From assembly GCA_902506565.1 (NCBI GenBank), contig LR732703.1, positions 2,742,425-2,806,424 on the forward strand: a stretch of DNA of 64,000 nt, read 5' to 3'. Shown here in pieces: positions 13,001 to 23,539 of the stretch (positions within the stretch are counted from its first letter, which is position 1; the number at the start of each line of letters is the position of its first letter). Source of the stretch: Burkholderiales bacterium 8X. Its GTDB lineage: Bacteria > Pseudomonadota > Gammaproteobacteria > Burkholderiales > Burkholderiaceae_C. The notes beneath the pieces were generated by a model. The model was not told the origin of the DNA. It did not search any database and saw only the letters and a program-made list of their open reading frames with translations. Made by a program: the position numbers and the translations under genes.

Positions 13001-16000
13001 ATCAGCGCGCCGCGCCGTGCCACCAAGCGCGCGGCATCGCGCAGCGACATCACGCCTGCCAGCACGGCCGCGGCGAACTCGCCGATGCTGTGCCCCACCA
13101 GCGCAGCCGGCGCAAGGCCGAGCGACATGATCTGGCGGGCGATCGCATATTCGACGACGAAGGTGGCGGGCTGGGTGATGGCGGTCGGCGCGAGGGCGGC
13201 TTCCTCCTCGGAGAACATCTTTTCGCGCAGGTCGCAGGCGAGCAGGCCGTCGAAGGCCGTCATGCATTCGTCGAACGCGGCGCGGAACACGGCGTCGGTC
13301 AGGTACAGCGCCCGGCCCATGCCGGCGTACTGGGTGCCCTGTCCCGGGAACATGAGCACCGGCTGCGGCACCCAGGCCGAGGTCTTGGCCGTTGCGACGT
13401 CGGCGGCGCGCAAGGCGTCGGCGGCCGCTTTCGGCGAGCGGGCGACCACGACCGAGCGATGGGCGAACGCCTTGCGACCGACCCGAAGCGTGTGCGCGAC
13501 GTCCGGCAGGCATGCGCCGGGCCTGGCTTCGAGGTGGTCTGCCAATCGGGTGCGTGCTGCGGCCAGCGCGGTGGGGGTGCGGGCCGACAGGACCAGGAGT
13601 TGCGGCGCCGCCGAGATGCCCGAGTCGGGCCTGGCGGGCGCCTCTTCGACGATCACGTGGGCGTTGGTGCCGCCGACGCCGAAGGAGCTCACGCCCGCGC
13701 GGCGCGGAACCTCGGTGCGAGGCCAGGCGTGCAGGCGGTCGTTGACCCGGAACGGCGTGGCCTCGAAGCGGATCGCCGGGTTGGGCGCCGTGAAGTGGAT
13801 CGTGGCGGGAATCTGCTCGTTGTGGAGCGCCAGGGCGGTCTTGATCAGGCCCGCGGTGCCGGCCGCCGTGACCAGGTGGCCGACGTTGCTCTTGACCGAA
13901 CCGATGCGGCAGAAAGCGGTGTCGGACGTATGGCGCGCGAAGGCGCGGGTGAGGCCTTCGACTTCGACCGGATCGCCCATCGGCGTGGCGGTGCCGTGGG
14001 TTTCGACGTACGAGATGCTGCGCGCGTCGACACCGGCCGATGCGAGCGCCGCCGAGATCACCGCGGCCTGCCCGTCGATGTTGGGCGCCGTGAAGCTGGC
14101 CTTCGCGCCGCCGTCGTTGTTGACGGCCACGCCGCGCAGCACCGCGAAGATCGGATCGCCATCGGCCAGGGCATCGCCGAGCCGCTTGAGCAGCACCACG
14201 CCGGCGCCGTCGCTGAAGACCGTGCCTTGTGCCTTCGCATCGAAGCTGCGGGTATGGCCGTCGGGCGACAGCATCGCGCCTTCTTCGTAGCGGTAGCCGC
14301 TGCGCGGTGGGCAGGTGACCGCGATACCGCCCGCGAGAGCCATGTCGCACTGTCCGGAACGCAGCGCCTGGAAAGCCTGCGCCACCGCGACCAGCGAGGT
14401 CGAGCAGGCGGTATGGATCGCGATCGCCGGGCCGGTGAGGTTGAGGCGGTGCGCGACCCGGGTCGCGATGTAGTCCTTCTCGTTGCCCAGCATCACCTGG
14501 AAGGCGCCCATCTCATCGACGAGTTCCGGATACTTCTGCACGTGCTGCAGGAAGTAGGTGGCGTTGTTCATGCCCGCATAGACGCCGACCGAACCGGGCA
14601 CCGCATCCGGCGTGTAGCCGGCGCGCTCGATGCATTCCCAGCAGATCTCCAGGAAGAGCCGCTGCTGCGGGTCCATCAGCTGGGCTTCCTTCGGATTGAT
14701 GCCGAAGAACGCGGCGTCGAACATCTCGACCTCGTCGATCACGCCGCGCGCGCGCACGTAGTTCGGGTCGGCGCGCAGTGCGGCGGTGACGCCGGCATCG
14801 AGGGTTTCATCGTCGAAGAAGCTGATCGATTCGCGTCCGTCGACCAGGTTGGTCCAGAACTGCTCGACATCGCCCGCACCGGGAAAGCGGCCGGCCATGG
14901 CGATCAGAGCGATCGGCTCCTGTGCATCGGCGGCCGGGGTGCTGCGCAACGGCCTCGGGAGGGGAGCCGATACGGCCGGGGCGCCCGCCAGCTTCAGGGC
15001 GAGGGCGCGGGGCGTCGGGTCCTGGAAGAACATGTTGGCCGACAGCGGCTGGCTGCTCGACTTCTGCAATTCGCCCAGCACGGCCAGCACCAGCAGCGAA
15101 TCGCCGCCGAGATCGAAGAAGTTGTCGGCACGTCCGACACGGTCGATGCCGAGCGCCTTGGCGAAAGCCGCGCAGACCTGCTTCTCGGCAGCGCCGCGGC
15201 CCTCTTCGTAGGGCTCCGAAAGTTCGGGTCGCTCGGCCGGCGGCACCGGGAGGGCGCGGCGATCGAGCTTGCCATTGGGCAGCAGGGGCAGCGCATCGAG
15301 GGCGACATAGGCGCTCGGCACCATGTAGACCGGCAGCAGTGCGCCCAGGTGAGCGCGCAGCGACTCGACGCCGGGGAAACGCCGGCCCGTCAGATAGGCC
15401 ACCAGCCGCAGGTTGCCCGGCTGGTCCTCGCGCGGGATCACGACCGCTTCCTTCACCGCTGGATGCTGCTGGAGGGCATTCTCGATCTCGCCCAATTCGA
15501 TCCGGTAGCCTCGGATCTTGACCTGGTGGTCGTTGCGCCCCAGGCATTCGAGGATGCCGTCCGCGCGCCAACGTCCGAGGTCTCCGGTCCGGTAGAGCTC
15601 GGCGCCCGGCGCGCCGTAGGGGTCGTCCACGAAGCGCTCGGCCGTCAGTTCGGGCCGGTTCAGGTAGCCGAGCGTGACGCCGGTTCCGCCGATGTAGAGC
15701 TCGCCCGTCACACCGACCGGCACCGCCTGCATCGCCGGATCGAGCACATGAAACTGTGTGTTCGCCACCGGACGGCCGATCGGGACCACCGCGTCGATGC
15801 GATCCAGCCGATGGAAGCTCGACCAGACGGTGGTTTCGGTCGGGCCGTAGCCGTTCCACAGCTGCTGCACGCGCGGCAGCAGCGTGCGCCCGAGGTCCGG
15901 CGGCAACGGCTCGCCGGTGCAGATCGCCAGCATCCCGCGATGCCCTTCCCAGCCGGCGCCCAGCAGCAGCCGCCAGGTGGAAGGCGTCGCATCGACGAAG

Positions 16001-17481
16001 CTGACCTGCTCGCGCTCGATCAGCTCGCGCAGCAGTGCGCCGTCGGTGGTCTGGGCCTTGTCTGCCATCACGATGCGCGAGCCGATCGTCAGCGGCATCA
16101 GCACCTCGGACACGGCGATGTCGAACGACAAGGTGGTGACGGCCAGCGTCACGTGCTCGCGCCCGATGCCCGGCACTTCGCGCAGGCTGGCCAGCAGGTT
16201 GCAGACGCTGCGATGCGGCACCCGCACGCCCTTCGGTCGGCCGGTCGAGCCCGAGGTGTAGATGACATAGGCGACCGCTTCCGGGTCATGCTGCGTGGCC
16301 GGCGAGAGCCGGCTCGCTTCGATCTGGTCCGCCCGCACCACGGCCAGCGGGCGGTCTGCCCATTGGCCGGCCGAACCGGCATCGGCCACCATGACGCGCA
16401 AACCCGCGTCCTCGGCCATGAAGGCCAGCCGGTCTGCGGGGAACGACGGGTCGAGCGGAACGTAGCCCGCGCCGGCCTGCAGGATTCCGTAGAGCGCGAC
16501 CAGCATGTGCTCGTTGCGATCGCACGAAAGGCCGACCAGGTCGCCTGCATTCACGCCATGCGCCTGCAAGGCCTGGCTGATGCCGTTCGCACGCTCTGCC
16601 AGTTCGCGGAAGCTGAGTTGCACCGCGCCGGCCGTGACCGCGATCGCGTCCGGGGTCGCCGCCACCTGGCGCGCGATCAGGTGTTCGATTCGCAGCCCGG
16701 CCTCGAGCGGCATGGCGGTGGCGTTGAAGGCTTGCAGCAGCCTGCGATCGAGATCCGTGAGCGCGAAGGCGGCCACGAGCGAAATGTCGGCGTCGTCGGA
16801 CCATCGCTGCAGGGCGGCCATGTAGAGCCCGAGCCAACGCTCGATCGTGCCGGCATCGAGCAGCGCGCCGTTGTATCGGGCCTCGCATGCGAAACCCCCG
16901 TCCGCTTCCTGGAAGTCCAGCAGGAAGTCGAATGGCCGCTCGAGTGGCGACCTGCCGGCTTCGTCGCTCGCGCCGCTGCAGAAGCGAAAGAAGGCATGAG
17001 GATGCACGGCCCCGGGTTGTCCGACGGCCATCAGCGCGGCCGGCAACTCCGCCGCATGACGAGCCGCGCCGACCAGCGATTGGTTCGCCGCCGCCGCCAG
17101 CTGGCGAAGGCTCCCGCCCGAGTCGACGGTCCAGCGCAAGGGCAACATCGTTGCGCCGAAAGCCATCGGCGCGGCGCCCAGCAGCAAATCGGCCTGTCGC
17201 GCCAGGGCATGCACCAAGCCCGAGAAGAGGGCGAATGCCACCGCTTCCGTGGTCGACGACTCGCGTGCCACCACCTGGCGCATGCGTGCCTGCTGCTCGG
17301 TATCCAAGGGAAGGCGGAGCGAGGCAACCTGGACGGCCGACTGCGAGGTGCGAGCGCGATCGAGCGGCAGCTCGGTGACTGGAACATCGCCCGGCGGAAA
17401 CATCGTTTGCCAATAGCCGGTACGCAGGTCGCCATCGCCGTTCCGAGCAGCGTCAGAAGCTGCGGGCACTTGATGATCCAT
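10000..17481 (-). CDS. Hybrid NRPS-PKS with aminotransferase: half-C, A, T, KS, AT, ACP, AMT
   Basis: The product has 2493 residues. At 15-270 is only the C-terminal half of a condensation domain (YWQTMFPPG... GATMLPLRWTVD), with no HHxxxDG. Adenylation follows (YTSGSTGRPKG near 406), then a carrier (DNFFDLGGDSLLV near 793). The ketosynthase (about 857-1280) has its Cys-His-His set (HTACSTSL, ETHGTATP, KSNVGHL). The acyltransferase has GHSIGEF near 1463 and HAFH, typical of malonyl-CoA choice. The second carrier carries EIGLDSL near 1795. An Ala/Pro/Gln-rich linker leads to a class III PLP aminotransferase (FDEVITGFR, YGKVIGGG). No ketoreductase is present, so the beta-keto group should be transaminated, as in mycosubtilin and microcystin synthases. 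Pocket residues by eye: D-I-S-D-I-T-G-V-W-K. Start: ATG 17479-17481 behind AGGAGG. Confidence 0.93.
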
Positions 17482-17795
17482 GCGGTCCTCCTGGCAATTT
17501 CGCTGCACGCTTCGGCCACATAGAGGGGAAGCCGAACAATGCAAACGTCGCGTTTACGAACAAAGTCTGCGATGCGACACGTAGCGATAGTGACAAGAGT
17601 GCAACTTTTTGCCTACTGAACAGAAGCAAGAAGTTTTTTTGCGTCCCTGGCTGACCAGCCTATGACTAGCGGAGTCGGGTGCCTACTTGTATATCGCTGT
17701 GCGTCTCGGTCACGATTCTGCACGAATTCTTACAAGTTGAGTACCTTAGGGGTACATCAATCCGGCGCTTCCTCCAGCGAATCAATAGAAAAGTT
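17482..17795. promoter_or_regulatory. Leader/promoter region of the NRPS-PKS operon with a palindrome at 17741-17755
   Basis: This 314-base region holds no gene and is AT-richer than its surroundings. It must carry the promoter of the minus-strand NRPS-PKS operon. It contains the inverted repeat GTACC-TTAGG-GGTAC at 17741-17755, about 260 bases upstream of the synthase start. The shape (TACC...GGTA) resembles sites bound by LuxR/FixJ-type response regulators, but that match is by eye. No pathway regulator gene lies in the operon. A weak AATAGAA-AAG-TTCTATT hairpin at 17784-17800 overlaps the stop codon of the phosphatase gene. Confidence 0.45.
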
Positions 17796-18461
17796 CTATT
17801 TTTTAACGCTGAGCTCTGTTACATCTGCGATGTGGTCGTCCAGGGCGGCTTCGTCGAGGTGCGCAGAGTCGGCCCAGCCCACCAGCCCGAGCCCTTGTGG
17901 GGTCCAGAGAAGCCGGTTGATGGCGGCATTGCCGAGATGCCAGGTGCGCGGTGCCTGCAGGTCTTGATGGGTCGCGAGCCGGTACAGCACATCCATCTGG
18001 CCGCCGTGCGCGACCAGCACGATCTGCTCGCCGAGGTGCGCGGCTGCGAGCCGGTCGGTGACTTCGACGACGCGCTTCCTGAACTCGATCAGGGTCTCGC
18101 CGCGGTCCGGTGCGAACTCCGGATCGCGTTGGCGCCACCGCCGGGCCTCGTCCGGCAGGGTTGCGTCGATCTCGGCGAAGCTCAGCCCCTCGAAGCGCCC
18201 GAAAGCACGTTCGCGCAATCCGGGTTCGGCGATGACCGGCAAGCCGTGGTGCAAGGCGATGGCCTCCGCGGTCTGCCAGGCGCGCGAGAGGTCGCTGGCG
18301 TAAATCGCGGCAATGGGTTCGTGCGCCAACGCGGCGCCGGCGCGACGTGCCTGGCGTTGCCCGACGGCGTTGAGCGGGATGTCGGTCTGGCCCTGGATCC
18401 GGGTGCCGACGTTCCAGTCGGTTTCGCCGTGCCGCACGGCGATCAGCCGGGACGCTTCCAT
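17796..18461 (-). CDS. Histidine phosphatase family protein (phosphoglycerate mutase-like)
   Basis: This 221-residue protein belongs to the histidine phosphatase superfamily, which uses a phospho-His intermediate. The N-terminal catalytic signature is AVRHGETDWN, with the RHG His. The second half of the active site is visible as LRERAFGRFEG (acid region) and LVAHGGQMDVLY (second catalytic His). Length and motifs fit the GpmB/CobC-like broad phosphatase group, and the substrate cannot be told. The start MEASRLIAV lies 16 bases after the ttcA stop, so it probably follows folB and ttcA in the same transcript. Confidence 0.9.
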   Translation of the reverse strand: MEASRLIAVRHGETDWNVGTRIQGQTDIPLNAVGQRQARRAGAALAHEPIAAIYASDLSRAWQTAEAIALHHGLPVIAEPGLRERAFGRFEGLSFAEIDATLPDEARRWRQRDPEFAPDRGETLIEFRKRVVEVTDRLAAAHLGEQIVLVAHGGQMDVLYRLATHQDLQAPRTWHLGNAAINRLLWTPQGLGLVGWADSAHLDEAALDDHIADVTELSVKK

Positions 18462-18477
18462 TGCCTTCGCTTGCCTT

Positions 18478-19395
18478 TCAGTCCAGCCGCACGATCTGCA
18501 GCGCCGAGACCGGTGCAGAGGGAAAGGCAGGCGGGTCGAAGGCGGTGTCGCCATCTTCGTCCGGGACACCGGTGGCCGCCAGGTTCTTGAAGTCGAACAG
18601 CTCGGTATCGAGCAGGTGCGAGGGCGCCACGTGCTTGAGCGCATTGAACATGTTCTCGACCCTGCCGGGATGCTTGCGCTCCCATTCGCGCAGCATCTCG
18701 GCGACCTGCTTGCGCTGCAGGTTCTCCTGGCTCCCGCAGAGCGTGCAAGGAATGATCGGAAAGTCCCGGTGCCGGGCCCATCGGACCAGGTCCGTTTCGG
18801 CGACGTAGGCCAGCGGGCGGATCACGACATGCCGGCCATCGTCGCTCGCCAGCTTGGCAGGCATCGACTTGAGCTTGCCCGCGAAGAACATGTTCAGGAA
18901 GAAGGTCTGCAGGATGTCGTCGCGGTGATGGCCGAGCGCCACCTTGGTCGCGCCCAGTTCGTCCGCCACGCGGTAGAGGATGCCGCGGCGCAGCCGGCTG
19001 CACAGGCCGCAGGTGGTCTTGCCCTCGGGAATGACGCGCTTGACGATGGAGTAGGTGTCCTGTTCCTCGATATGGAACGGAACGCCCAGCGCCGTCAGGT
19101 AGCCGGGCAGCACGTCCTCCGGAAAGCCCGGCTGCTTCTGGTCGAGGTTGACCGCGATCAGTTCGAAGCGGATCGGCGCCCGGGCCTGCAGCTTGAGCAG
19201 GATGTCGAGCAGGCCGTAGCTGTCCTTGCCGCCCGAGACGCACACCATGACCTTGTCGCCTTCCTCGATCATGTTGTAGTCGACGATCGCCCGGCCGACT
19301 TCGCGGCACAGCCGCTTCTCGAGCTTGTGGGTCTCGCGCTCGATCTTGAGGCCGTCGGGGCGCTTCGGTTCTTCCTGCACGGCGGCAGCGGTCAT
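18478..19395 (-). CDS. ttcA: tRNA 2-thiocytidine(32) synthetase TtcA
   Basis: This 305-residue enzyme thiolates cytidine 32 of certain tRNAs, using ATP to activate the base and an iron-sulfur cluster. The PP-loop reads SGGKDS near residue 55. Two CxxC motifs, CGLC and CTLC, are the cluster ligands of the family, and [14 protein letters not shown] is characteristic of TtcA. The ATG at 19393-19395 overlaps the folB stop (ATGA). Confidence 0.96.
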   Translation of the reverse strand: MTAAAVQEEPKRPDGLKIERETHKLEKRLCREVGRAIVDYNMIEEGDKVMVCVSGGKDSYGLLDILLKLQARAPIRFELIAVNLDQKQPGFPEDVLPGYLTALGVPFHIEEQDTYSIVKRVIPEGKTTCGLCSRLRRGILYRVADELGATKVALGHHRDDILQTFFLNMFFAGKLKSMPAKLASDDGRHVVIRPLAYVAETDLVRWARHRDFPIIPCTLCGSQENLQRKQVAEMLREWERKHPGRVENMFNALKHVAPSHLLDTELFDFKNLAATGVPDEDGDTAFDPPAFPSAPVSALQIVRLD

Positions 19396-19784
19396 GGCTT
19401 GCTCCTGAACACTTCGACGCCGACCGCGTCGCAGTCGGCGTACACATCGGGCTTGGCGGTGGACACCCGCGCGGCGTGTACCTTGGGATGGGTCAGCAAT
19501 TGCCGGACAAGGTCGTCGCACAGGGTTTCCTGCAGATGGACGTGGCCCTTTTGCACCCGCTCGGCGACCGTGCTGCGGATGAAGTCGTAGTCGAGAACCT
19601 CCTCGAGCCGATCGGCGCGCGGCGTGGATACCGCCAGCGGCACGTACAGGTCGACATTGATGATGACGCGCTGCTCGGCGCGCTTCTCGTGGTCGTGTAC
19701 GCCGATGTTGATGCGGACCTCGTAGTCGCGCAGGAACAGGCGCCGGCACGACAGCAGCAGGGGGTCGAGGGCAGCGGCGCTCAT
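19392..19784 (-). CDS. folB: Dihydroneopterin aldolase FolB
   Basis: The 130-residue product would convert 7,8-dihydroneopterin to 6-hydroxymethyl-dihydropterin and glycolaldehyde in folate synthesis. Family features: [19 protein letters not shown] at the N-terminus, [10 protein letters not shown] and [11 protein letters not shown] with the conserved Glu. The start MSAAALDP is divergent from the methyltransferase gene, with 61 bases between. That gap contains a TGATAAATT stretch that could be a -10 element for the plus-strand gene. Confidence 0.92.
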   Translation of the reverse strand: MSAAALDPLLLSCRRLFLRDYEVRINIGVHDHEKRAEQRVIINVDLYVPLAVSTPRADRLEEVLDYDFIRSTVAERVQKGHVHLQETLCDDLVRQLLTHPKVHAARVSTAKPDVYADCDAVGVEVFRSKP

Positions 19785-19845
19785 GAAGGCATCGCCTGGT
19801 TTGCGGCGAATCGTCGCGTGGGGTGCATCCTGATAAATTTCCCGT

Positions 19846-20943
19846 ATGAAGCAGGAGCACGGCGCGGCGCACGCGGACCCCATCCACCGGATTATCGACG
19901 CCTCGCTCGCGCGCGCCGGCGGCTGGCTGCCCTTCGACCGCTTCATGGCGCTCGCCCTGTACGCGCCGCAGGTCGGCTACTACGCCAATGCCGGCCGCAA
20001 GTTCGGCACCATGCCGGCATCGGGCAGCGACTTCGTCACAGCGCCCGAACTTTCGCCCTTGTTCGCCCAGGCGCTTTCGGTGCAGCTCGGCGAGGCGCTC
20101 GAACGCACCGGCACCGACGAGATCTGGGAATTCGGCGCCGGTTCGGGTGCCCTGGCTTCGCAGTTGCTCGACGCGCTCGGCGACCGGGTCGCCCGCTATC
20201 GCATCGTCGACCTGTCGGCCACCCTGCGCGAGCGCCAGCAAGTCCGGCTGGCGGCCCACGGCGGCAAGGTCGAGTGGCTTTCGGAGCTGCCGCCGACGAT
20301 CGAAGGCGTGGTGATCGGCAACGAGGTGCTCGACGCCATGCCGGTGCAGCTGATCCTGCGGCGCCAGGGCAGTTGGTTCGAGCGCGGCGTGATCCAGGTG
20401 GGCGAGCGGCTGCAGTGGGAAGACCGCCCGACCCTGCTGCGCCCGCCGATCGACATCGAGGGCGAGCACGACTACCTGACCGAGATCCATGTGCAGGGCC
20501 GGGCCTTCGTCGCCACGCTGGCCGATCGGCTCGAACGCGGCGCCGCCTTCTTCATCGATTACGGTTTTCCCGAAGCCGAGTACTTTCATCCGCAGCGCGC
20601 CATGGGCACTGTGATGTGCCACCGCGGCCACCAGGCCGATGCCGATCCGCTGACTGACGTGGGCCTGAAGGACATCACCGCGCATGTCGACTTCACCGGC
20701 ATCGCGCTGGCAGGGCAGGACGCCGGGCTCGAGGTGCTCGGCTACACCAGCCAGGCGCGCTTCTTGTTGAACCTCGGACTGCTGGAGCTGATGGCTTCGG
20801 CGAGCGTGCCGGAGCGCGCGATGGCGGCCCGCCTGATCCACGAGCATGAGATGGGAGAGCTTTTCAAGGTCATCGGCTTCGCGGCCAGCGGGTCCTGGGA
20901 TGCGGCCGGCTTCGCGGAGGGCGATCGCAGCCACACCTTGTGA
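19846..20943 (+). CDS. SAM-dependent methyltransferase, MidA/NDUFAF7-like
   Basis: The product has 365 residues. It matches the class I methyltransferase family that includes human NDUFAF7/MidA, an arginine methyltransferase for complex I assembly. Visible hallmarks are [38 protein letters not shown], the SAM-binding [34 protein letters not shown], and the HVDFTGIA element. The bacterial substrate is not established. It is transcribed alone, divergently from folB. Confidence 0.9.
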   Translation: MKQEHGAAHADPIHRIIDASLARAGGWLPFDRFMALALYAPQVGYYANAGRKFGTMPASGSDFVTAPELSPLFAQALSVQLGEALERTGTDEIWEFGAGSGALASQLLDALGDRVARYRIVDLSATLRERQQVRLAAHGGKVEWLSELPPTIEGVVIGNEVLDAMPVQLILRRQGSWFERGVIQVGERLQWEDRPTLLRPPIDIEGEHDYLTEIHVQGRAFVATLADRLERGAAFFIDYGFPEAEYFHPQRAMGTVMCHRGHQADADPLTDVGLKDITAHVDFTGIALAGQDAGLEVLGYTSQARFLLNLGLLELMASASVPERAMAARLIHEHEMGELFKVIGFAASGSWDAAGFAEGDRSHTL

Positions 20944-20975
20944 GCCGCGGCGGCGGGCACCGCGCCAGTTCGGTT

Positions 20976-21407
20976 TCAGCCGGGCCCCGACCGGAGGCGC
21001 GCAAGTTCGGCCTTCATCATCACGCCGGCTTCCTGCTCCGGCCCCGAGCCGAGCCGCACCCGATAGAGTTCGCCGCTCGATTCCGAGCGCGTGGCGCAGA
21101 GCCGGATGAAGTCGTCGGCGGTCGCGATCTCGGACTTGAAGTGCTTGTACTTGGCGCGCAGGTGCTGCGCGGCGACCGCCGCGTCGTGATCCTTGCCGTT
21201 GCGCACGAACTTCATCGTGGGATGCTCGGCCACGCGCTGGATCAAGGCTTCGATGAGTCGATGTTCCAGCTCGGAGGGCGTCGCCTCGGCCGTCCGTGGC
21301 AGCCATGCGCCGAGCAGTGCGAACAACCCCGCCCCCGCTTGCAGGCTGCCGAGCCCGAACAGCAAGGCCGTCCGGCGCCGAGATGTTGCCGCGAATTCGA
21401 TCGCCAT
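20976..21407 (-). CDS. DUF5329 family exported protein
   Basis: This 143-residue protein has an N-terminal signal-like segment ([26 protein letters not shown]). The mature part carries the signature I associate with DUF5329: [59 protein letters not shown]. The function of the family is unknown. The start MAIEFAATS is chosen because it leads directly into the signal segment; the in-frame extension upstream has shadow-like composition. Confidence 0.8.
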   Translation of the reverse strand: MAIEFAATSRRRTALLFGLGSLQAGAGLFALLGAWLPRTAEATPSELEHRLIEALIQRVAEHPTMKFVRNGKDHDAAVAAQHLRAKYKHFKSEIATADDFIRLCATRSESSGELYRVRLGSGPEQEAGVMMKAELARLRSGPG

Positions 21408-21532
21408 TCGGTGTTCTCCCTGTCGAGCGCCGACAAGCCGGCGCCGCCATGCTAGTCGCGGCCAACCCGTGGCGGGCTGGCGAGTCTCGGTTCTAATCTC
21501 GTTATATCTTGCAGCTCCACAGCCATCCCTCC

Positions 21533-22366
21533 ATGCCCGCAACACCCGGTACTCCAGCTTCGTCGGCGACCCGGCCCGCTTCGATCGAGGGTGGCGACGA
21601 CCTGGCGCTGGCGCATGCACTGGCGGATGCCGCCGCCGCCCACTCGCTGCCGCTCTTTCGCACGCCACTCGAAGTGGTCGCCAAGTTCGACGACAGCCCC
21701 GTGACGCAAGCCGACCGCGCCGCCGAGGCGGCGATGCGGCAGCTGCTGACCGACCAGCGTCCGCTCGACGGGATCTTCGGCGAGGAACACGGCCAGGAGC
21801 GGCTCGAGGCGGCCCGGGTCTGGGTGCTCGATCCGATCGACGGCACCCGCAGCTTCATCACCGGTTCGCCGCTCTGGGGAACGCTCGTGGCGCTGGTCGG
21901 AGATGGCGATGTGCAGCTCGGCATGATCGACATGCCGGTGCTGAACGAGCGCTGGATCGGCCGGAAGGGGCTCGGCGCATCGCGCAACGGCACGCCGGTT
22001 CGTGCGAGCGGCTGCAGCGAACTCGCCATGGCCCGCATCGTGACCACCTCGCCCGATATCTTCGACGCGCCCGACTGGCAGGCCTTCGACGCTCTCAGCC
22101 GACGCTGCGCGATGCGGCGATTCGGCGGCGATTGCTACGGGTATGCGCAGCTGGCCGGCGGGACCATCGACCTGGTGGTCGAGACCGGCTTGCAGCCCTA
22201 CGACTATCTCGGGCCTGCCGGGCTGATCGAGGCGGCGGGCGGCGTCATCACCGATTGGCAAGGGCGCCCCCTCGGCCTCGGCTCCGACGGCCGGGTCATC
22301 GCGGCGGCCACGCAGGACCTCCACCGACAGGCGCTCGCCTTCCTGGCGCCTAGACTGGGCTCATGA
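21533..22366 (+). CDS. hisN: Inositol monophosphatase-family phosphatase, probable histidinol-phosphatase
   Basis: This 277-residue enzyme is of the inositol monophosphatase fold. Metal-binding motifs are in order: FGEEHG, WVLDPIDGTRSFITG, and YDYLGPAGLIEAAGG near the C-terminus. The GT(R/K)SF spacing and overall length suit the HisN-type histidinol phosphatases common in Proteobacteria, but 3'-nucleotidase or inositol phosphatase activity cannot be excluded. ATG 21533 is preferred over a TTG at 21509. The stop overlaps the next gene by four bases. Confidence 0.85.
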   Translation: MPATPGTPASSATRPASIEGGDDLALAHALADAAAAHSLPLFRTPLEVVAKFDDSPVTQADRAAEAAMRQLLTDQRPLDGIFGEEHGQERLEAARVWVLDPIDGTRSFITGSPLWGTLVALVGDGDVQLGMIDMPVLNERWIGRKGLGASRNGTPVRASGCSELAMARIVTTSPDIFDAPDWQAFDALSRRCAMRRFGGDCYGYAQLAGGTIDLVVETGLQPYDYLGPAGLIEAAGGVITDWQGRPLGLGSDGRVIAAATQDLHRQALAFLAPRLGS

Positions 22367-22569
22367 TCCGTTGGCTGATCGTCGTCGTCCTTGCGTTGCT
22401 GCTCATGAGCGGCCTGACTGCTTGGCTCCGGCGTTTCGGCTTCGGCAAGCTGCCGGGCGATTTCGAGTTCCGTGCCTTCGGCCGCGAATGGCAGCTGCCG
22501 ATCGCGAGCACGGTGGTCCTCAGCATGATCGCGACCGGGATCGCGGCGTTGATCGCAAAGTGGATCTAG
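22363..22569 (+). CDS. DUF2905 family small membrane protein
   Basis: The product has 68 residues with two hydrophobic helices flanking RRFGFGKLPGDFEF, which is the core signature (LPGD) of DUF2905. The function is unknown. Its ATG overlaps the phosphatase stop (ATGA), so the two are translationally coupled. Confidence 0.88.
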   Translation: MIRWLIVVVLALLLMSGLTAWLRRFGFGKLPGDFEFRAFGREWQLPIASTVVLSMIATGIAALIAKWI

Positions 22570-22573
22570 ACGG

Positions 22574-23536
22574 ATGAAGGCTTGCGTGGACATCGGCGGT
22601 ACCAAGGTGGCGGTCAGCCTCGCAACCGGTGCGCCCGATTCGATCGCCCCGGATGCCGCGAAGGCGGGCCGCGGTGCGCTCCTCGGGCGAATCAGCGAGC
22701 CGACTGCCAAGACCGGCAGCAACGATGCGGTCGCGCTCCAGATCCTCCGCCTGATCGACCAGGTGTGCGATTCGCAGCAGGTCGACCGCGCATCGATCGA
22801 CGGCGTCGGGGTTTCTTCGGCTGGCCCGTTCGTCATGGCCGAGGGCATGACCGAGCTGGCCTCGCCCAACATCTGCGGCGGCATCGCCGGCCCTGCTCGC
22901 GGACTTCCCAACGACTGGACCACCGCCTTGCTCGAGGCACCGCTGCGCGCCCGCTTCGCCAACGTGCGGGTCGAGAACGACGCGGTTTCGGCGCTGGAGG
23001 CCGAGCGGCGCTGGGGCGCGTTGCGCGGTTTCGATCATTGCGCCTACGTCACCTGGAGCACCGGCGTCGGTATCGGGCTGTGCGTCGACGGGCATGTGCT
23101 GCGCGGCAAGAACGGCAATGCCGGCCACGCCGGCCATTCGTTCGTCACCAGCGGCGAACTCGATGCCCTGTGCGGCTGCGGCAATGTCGGCGATGTCGAG
23201 GGCATCGCGGCGGGCAATGCGATCGCGCGGCGCTTTCATCAGCCAGCCGAGCAACTGCTGGCGGCGGCATTGGCAGGCGAGGCCGAAGCCGTGTCGCGCG
23301 CCGATCACCTGTGCGAGGTGATGGGCCGGATGCTCTACAACCTGGTAGTGACGCTCGACCTCCAGGCCATCAGCCTCGGCGGCAGCGTGTTCTGGAACAA
23401 CCGCGATTGGTTGTTGCCGAGGCTCGAGTCGCGCATCGCGGGCCGGCTCGCGGCCTTGACCGACGGCGTTTCGTTGATGCCGGCAGGTCTCGGCGACAAG
23501 GTCGGCGACTACGCGGCGCTGGCGCTGGTCGCCTGA
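22574..23536 (+). CDS. ROK family sugar kinase
   Basis: The product has 320 residues. The ATP-binding motif VDIGGTKVAVSLATG lies at the N-terminus. The zinc-type ROK motif is seen as GHAGHSFV followed by CGCGNVGDVEGIAAG. ROK kinases phosphorylate glucose, fructose or N-acetyl sugars at the cost of ATP; which one cannot be read here. It sits four bases after DUF2905 and is convergent with otsA, leaving only three bases between the stops. Confidence 0.9.
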   Translation: MKACVDIGGTKVAVSLATGAPDSIAPDAAKAGRGALLGRISEPTAKTGSNDAVALQILRLIDQVCDSQQVDRASIDGVGVSSAGPFVMAEGMTELASPNICGGIAGPARGLPNDWTTALLEAPLRARFANVRVENDAVSALEAERRWGALRGFDHCAYVTWSTGVGIGLCVDGHVLRGKNGNAGHAGHSFVTSGELDALCGCGNVGDVEGIAAGNAIARRFHQPAEQLLAAALAGEAEAVSRADHLCEVMGRMLYNLVVTLDLQAISLGGSVFWNNRDWLLPRLESRIAGRLAALTDGVSLMPAGLGDKVGDYAALALVA

Positions 23537-23539
23537 AGT

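Noticed and set aside
13090..17523. A 1477-codon plus-strand frame opposite the NRPS-PKS gene
   Set aside because: Same reason: it mirrors the KS and A domains and resembles no protein family.
17784..17800. AATAGAA/TTCTATT hairpin as the terminator of the histidine phosphatase gene
   Set aside because: The stem is AT-only, overlaps the stop codon, and its T-run is on the opposite strand to the gene.
18478..21465. A 995-codon minus-strand frame extending ttcA upstream
   Set aside because: The extension overlaps folB and the methyltransferase gene; TtcA homology begins at 19395 exactly.
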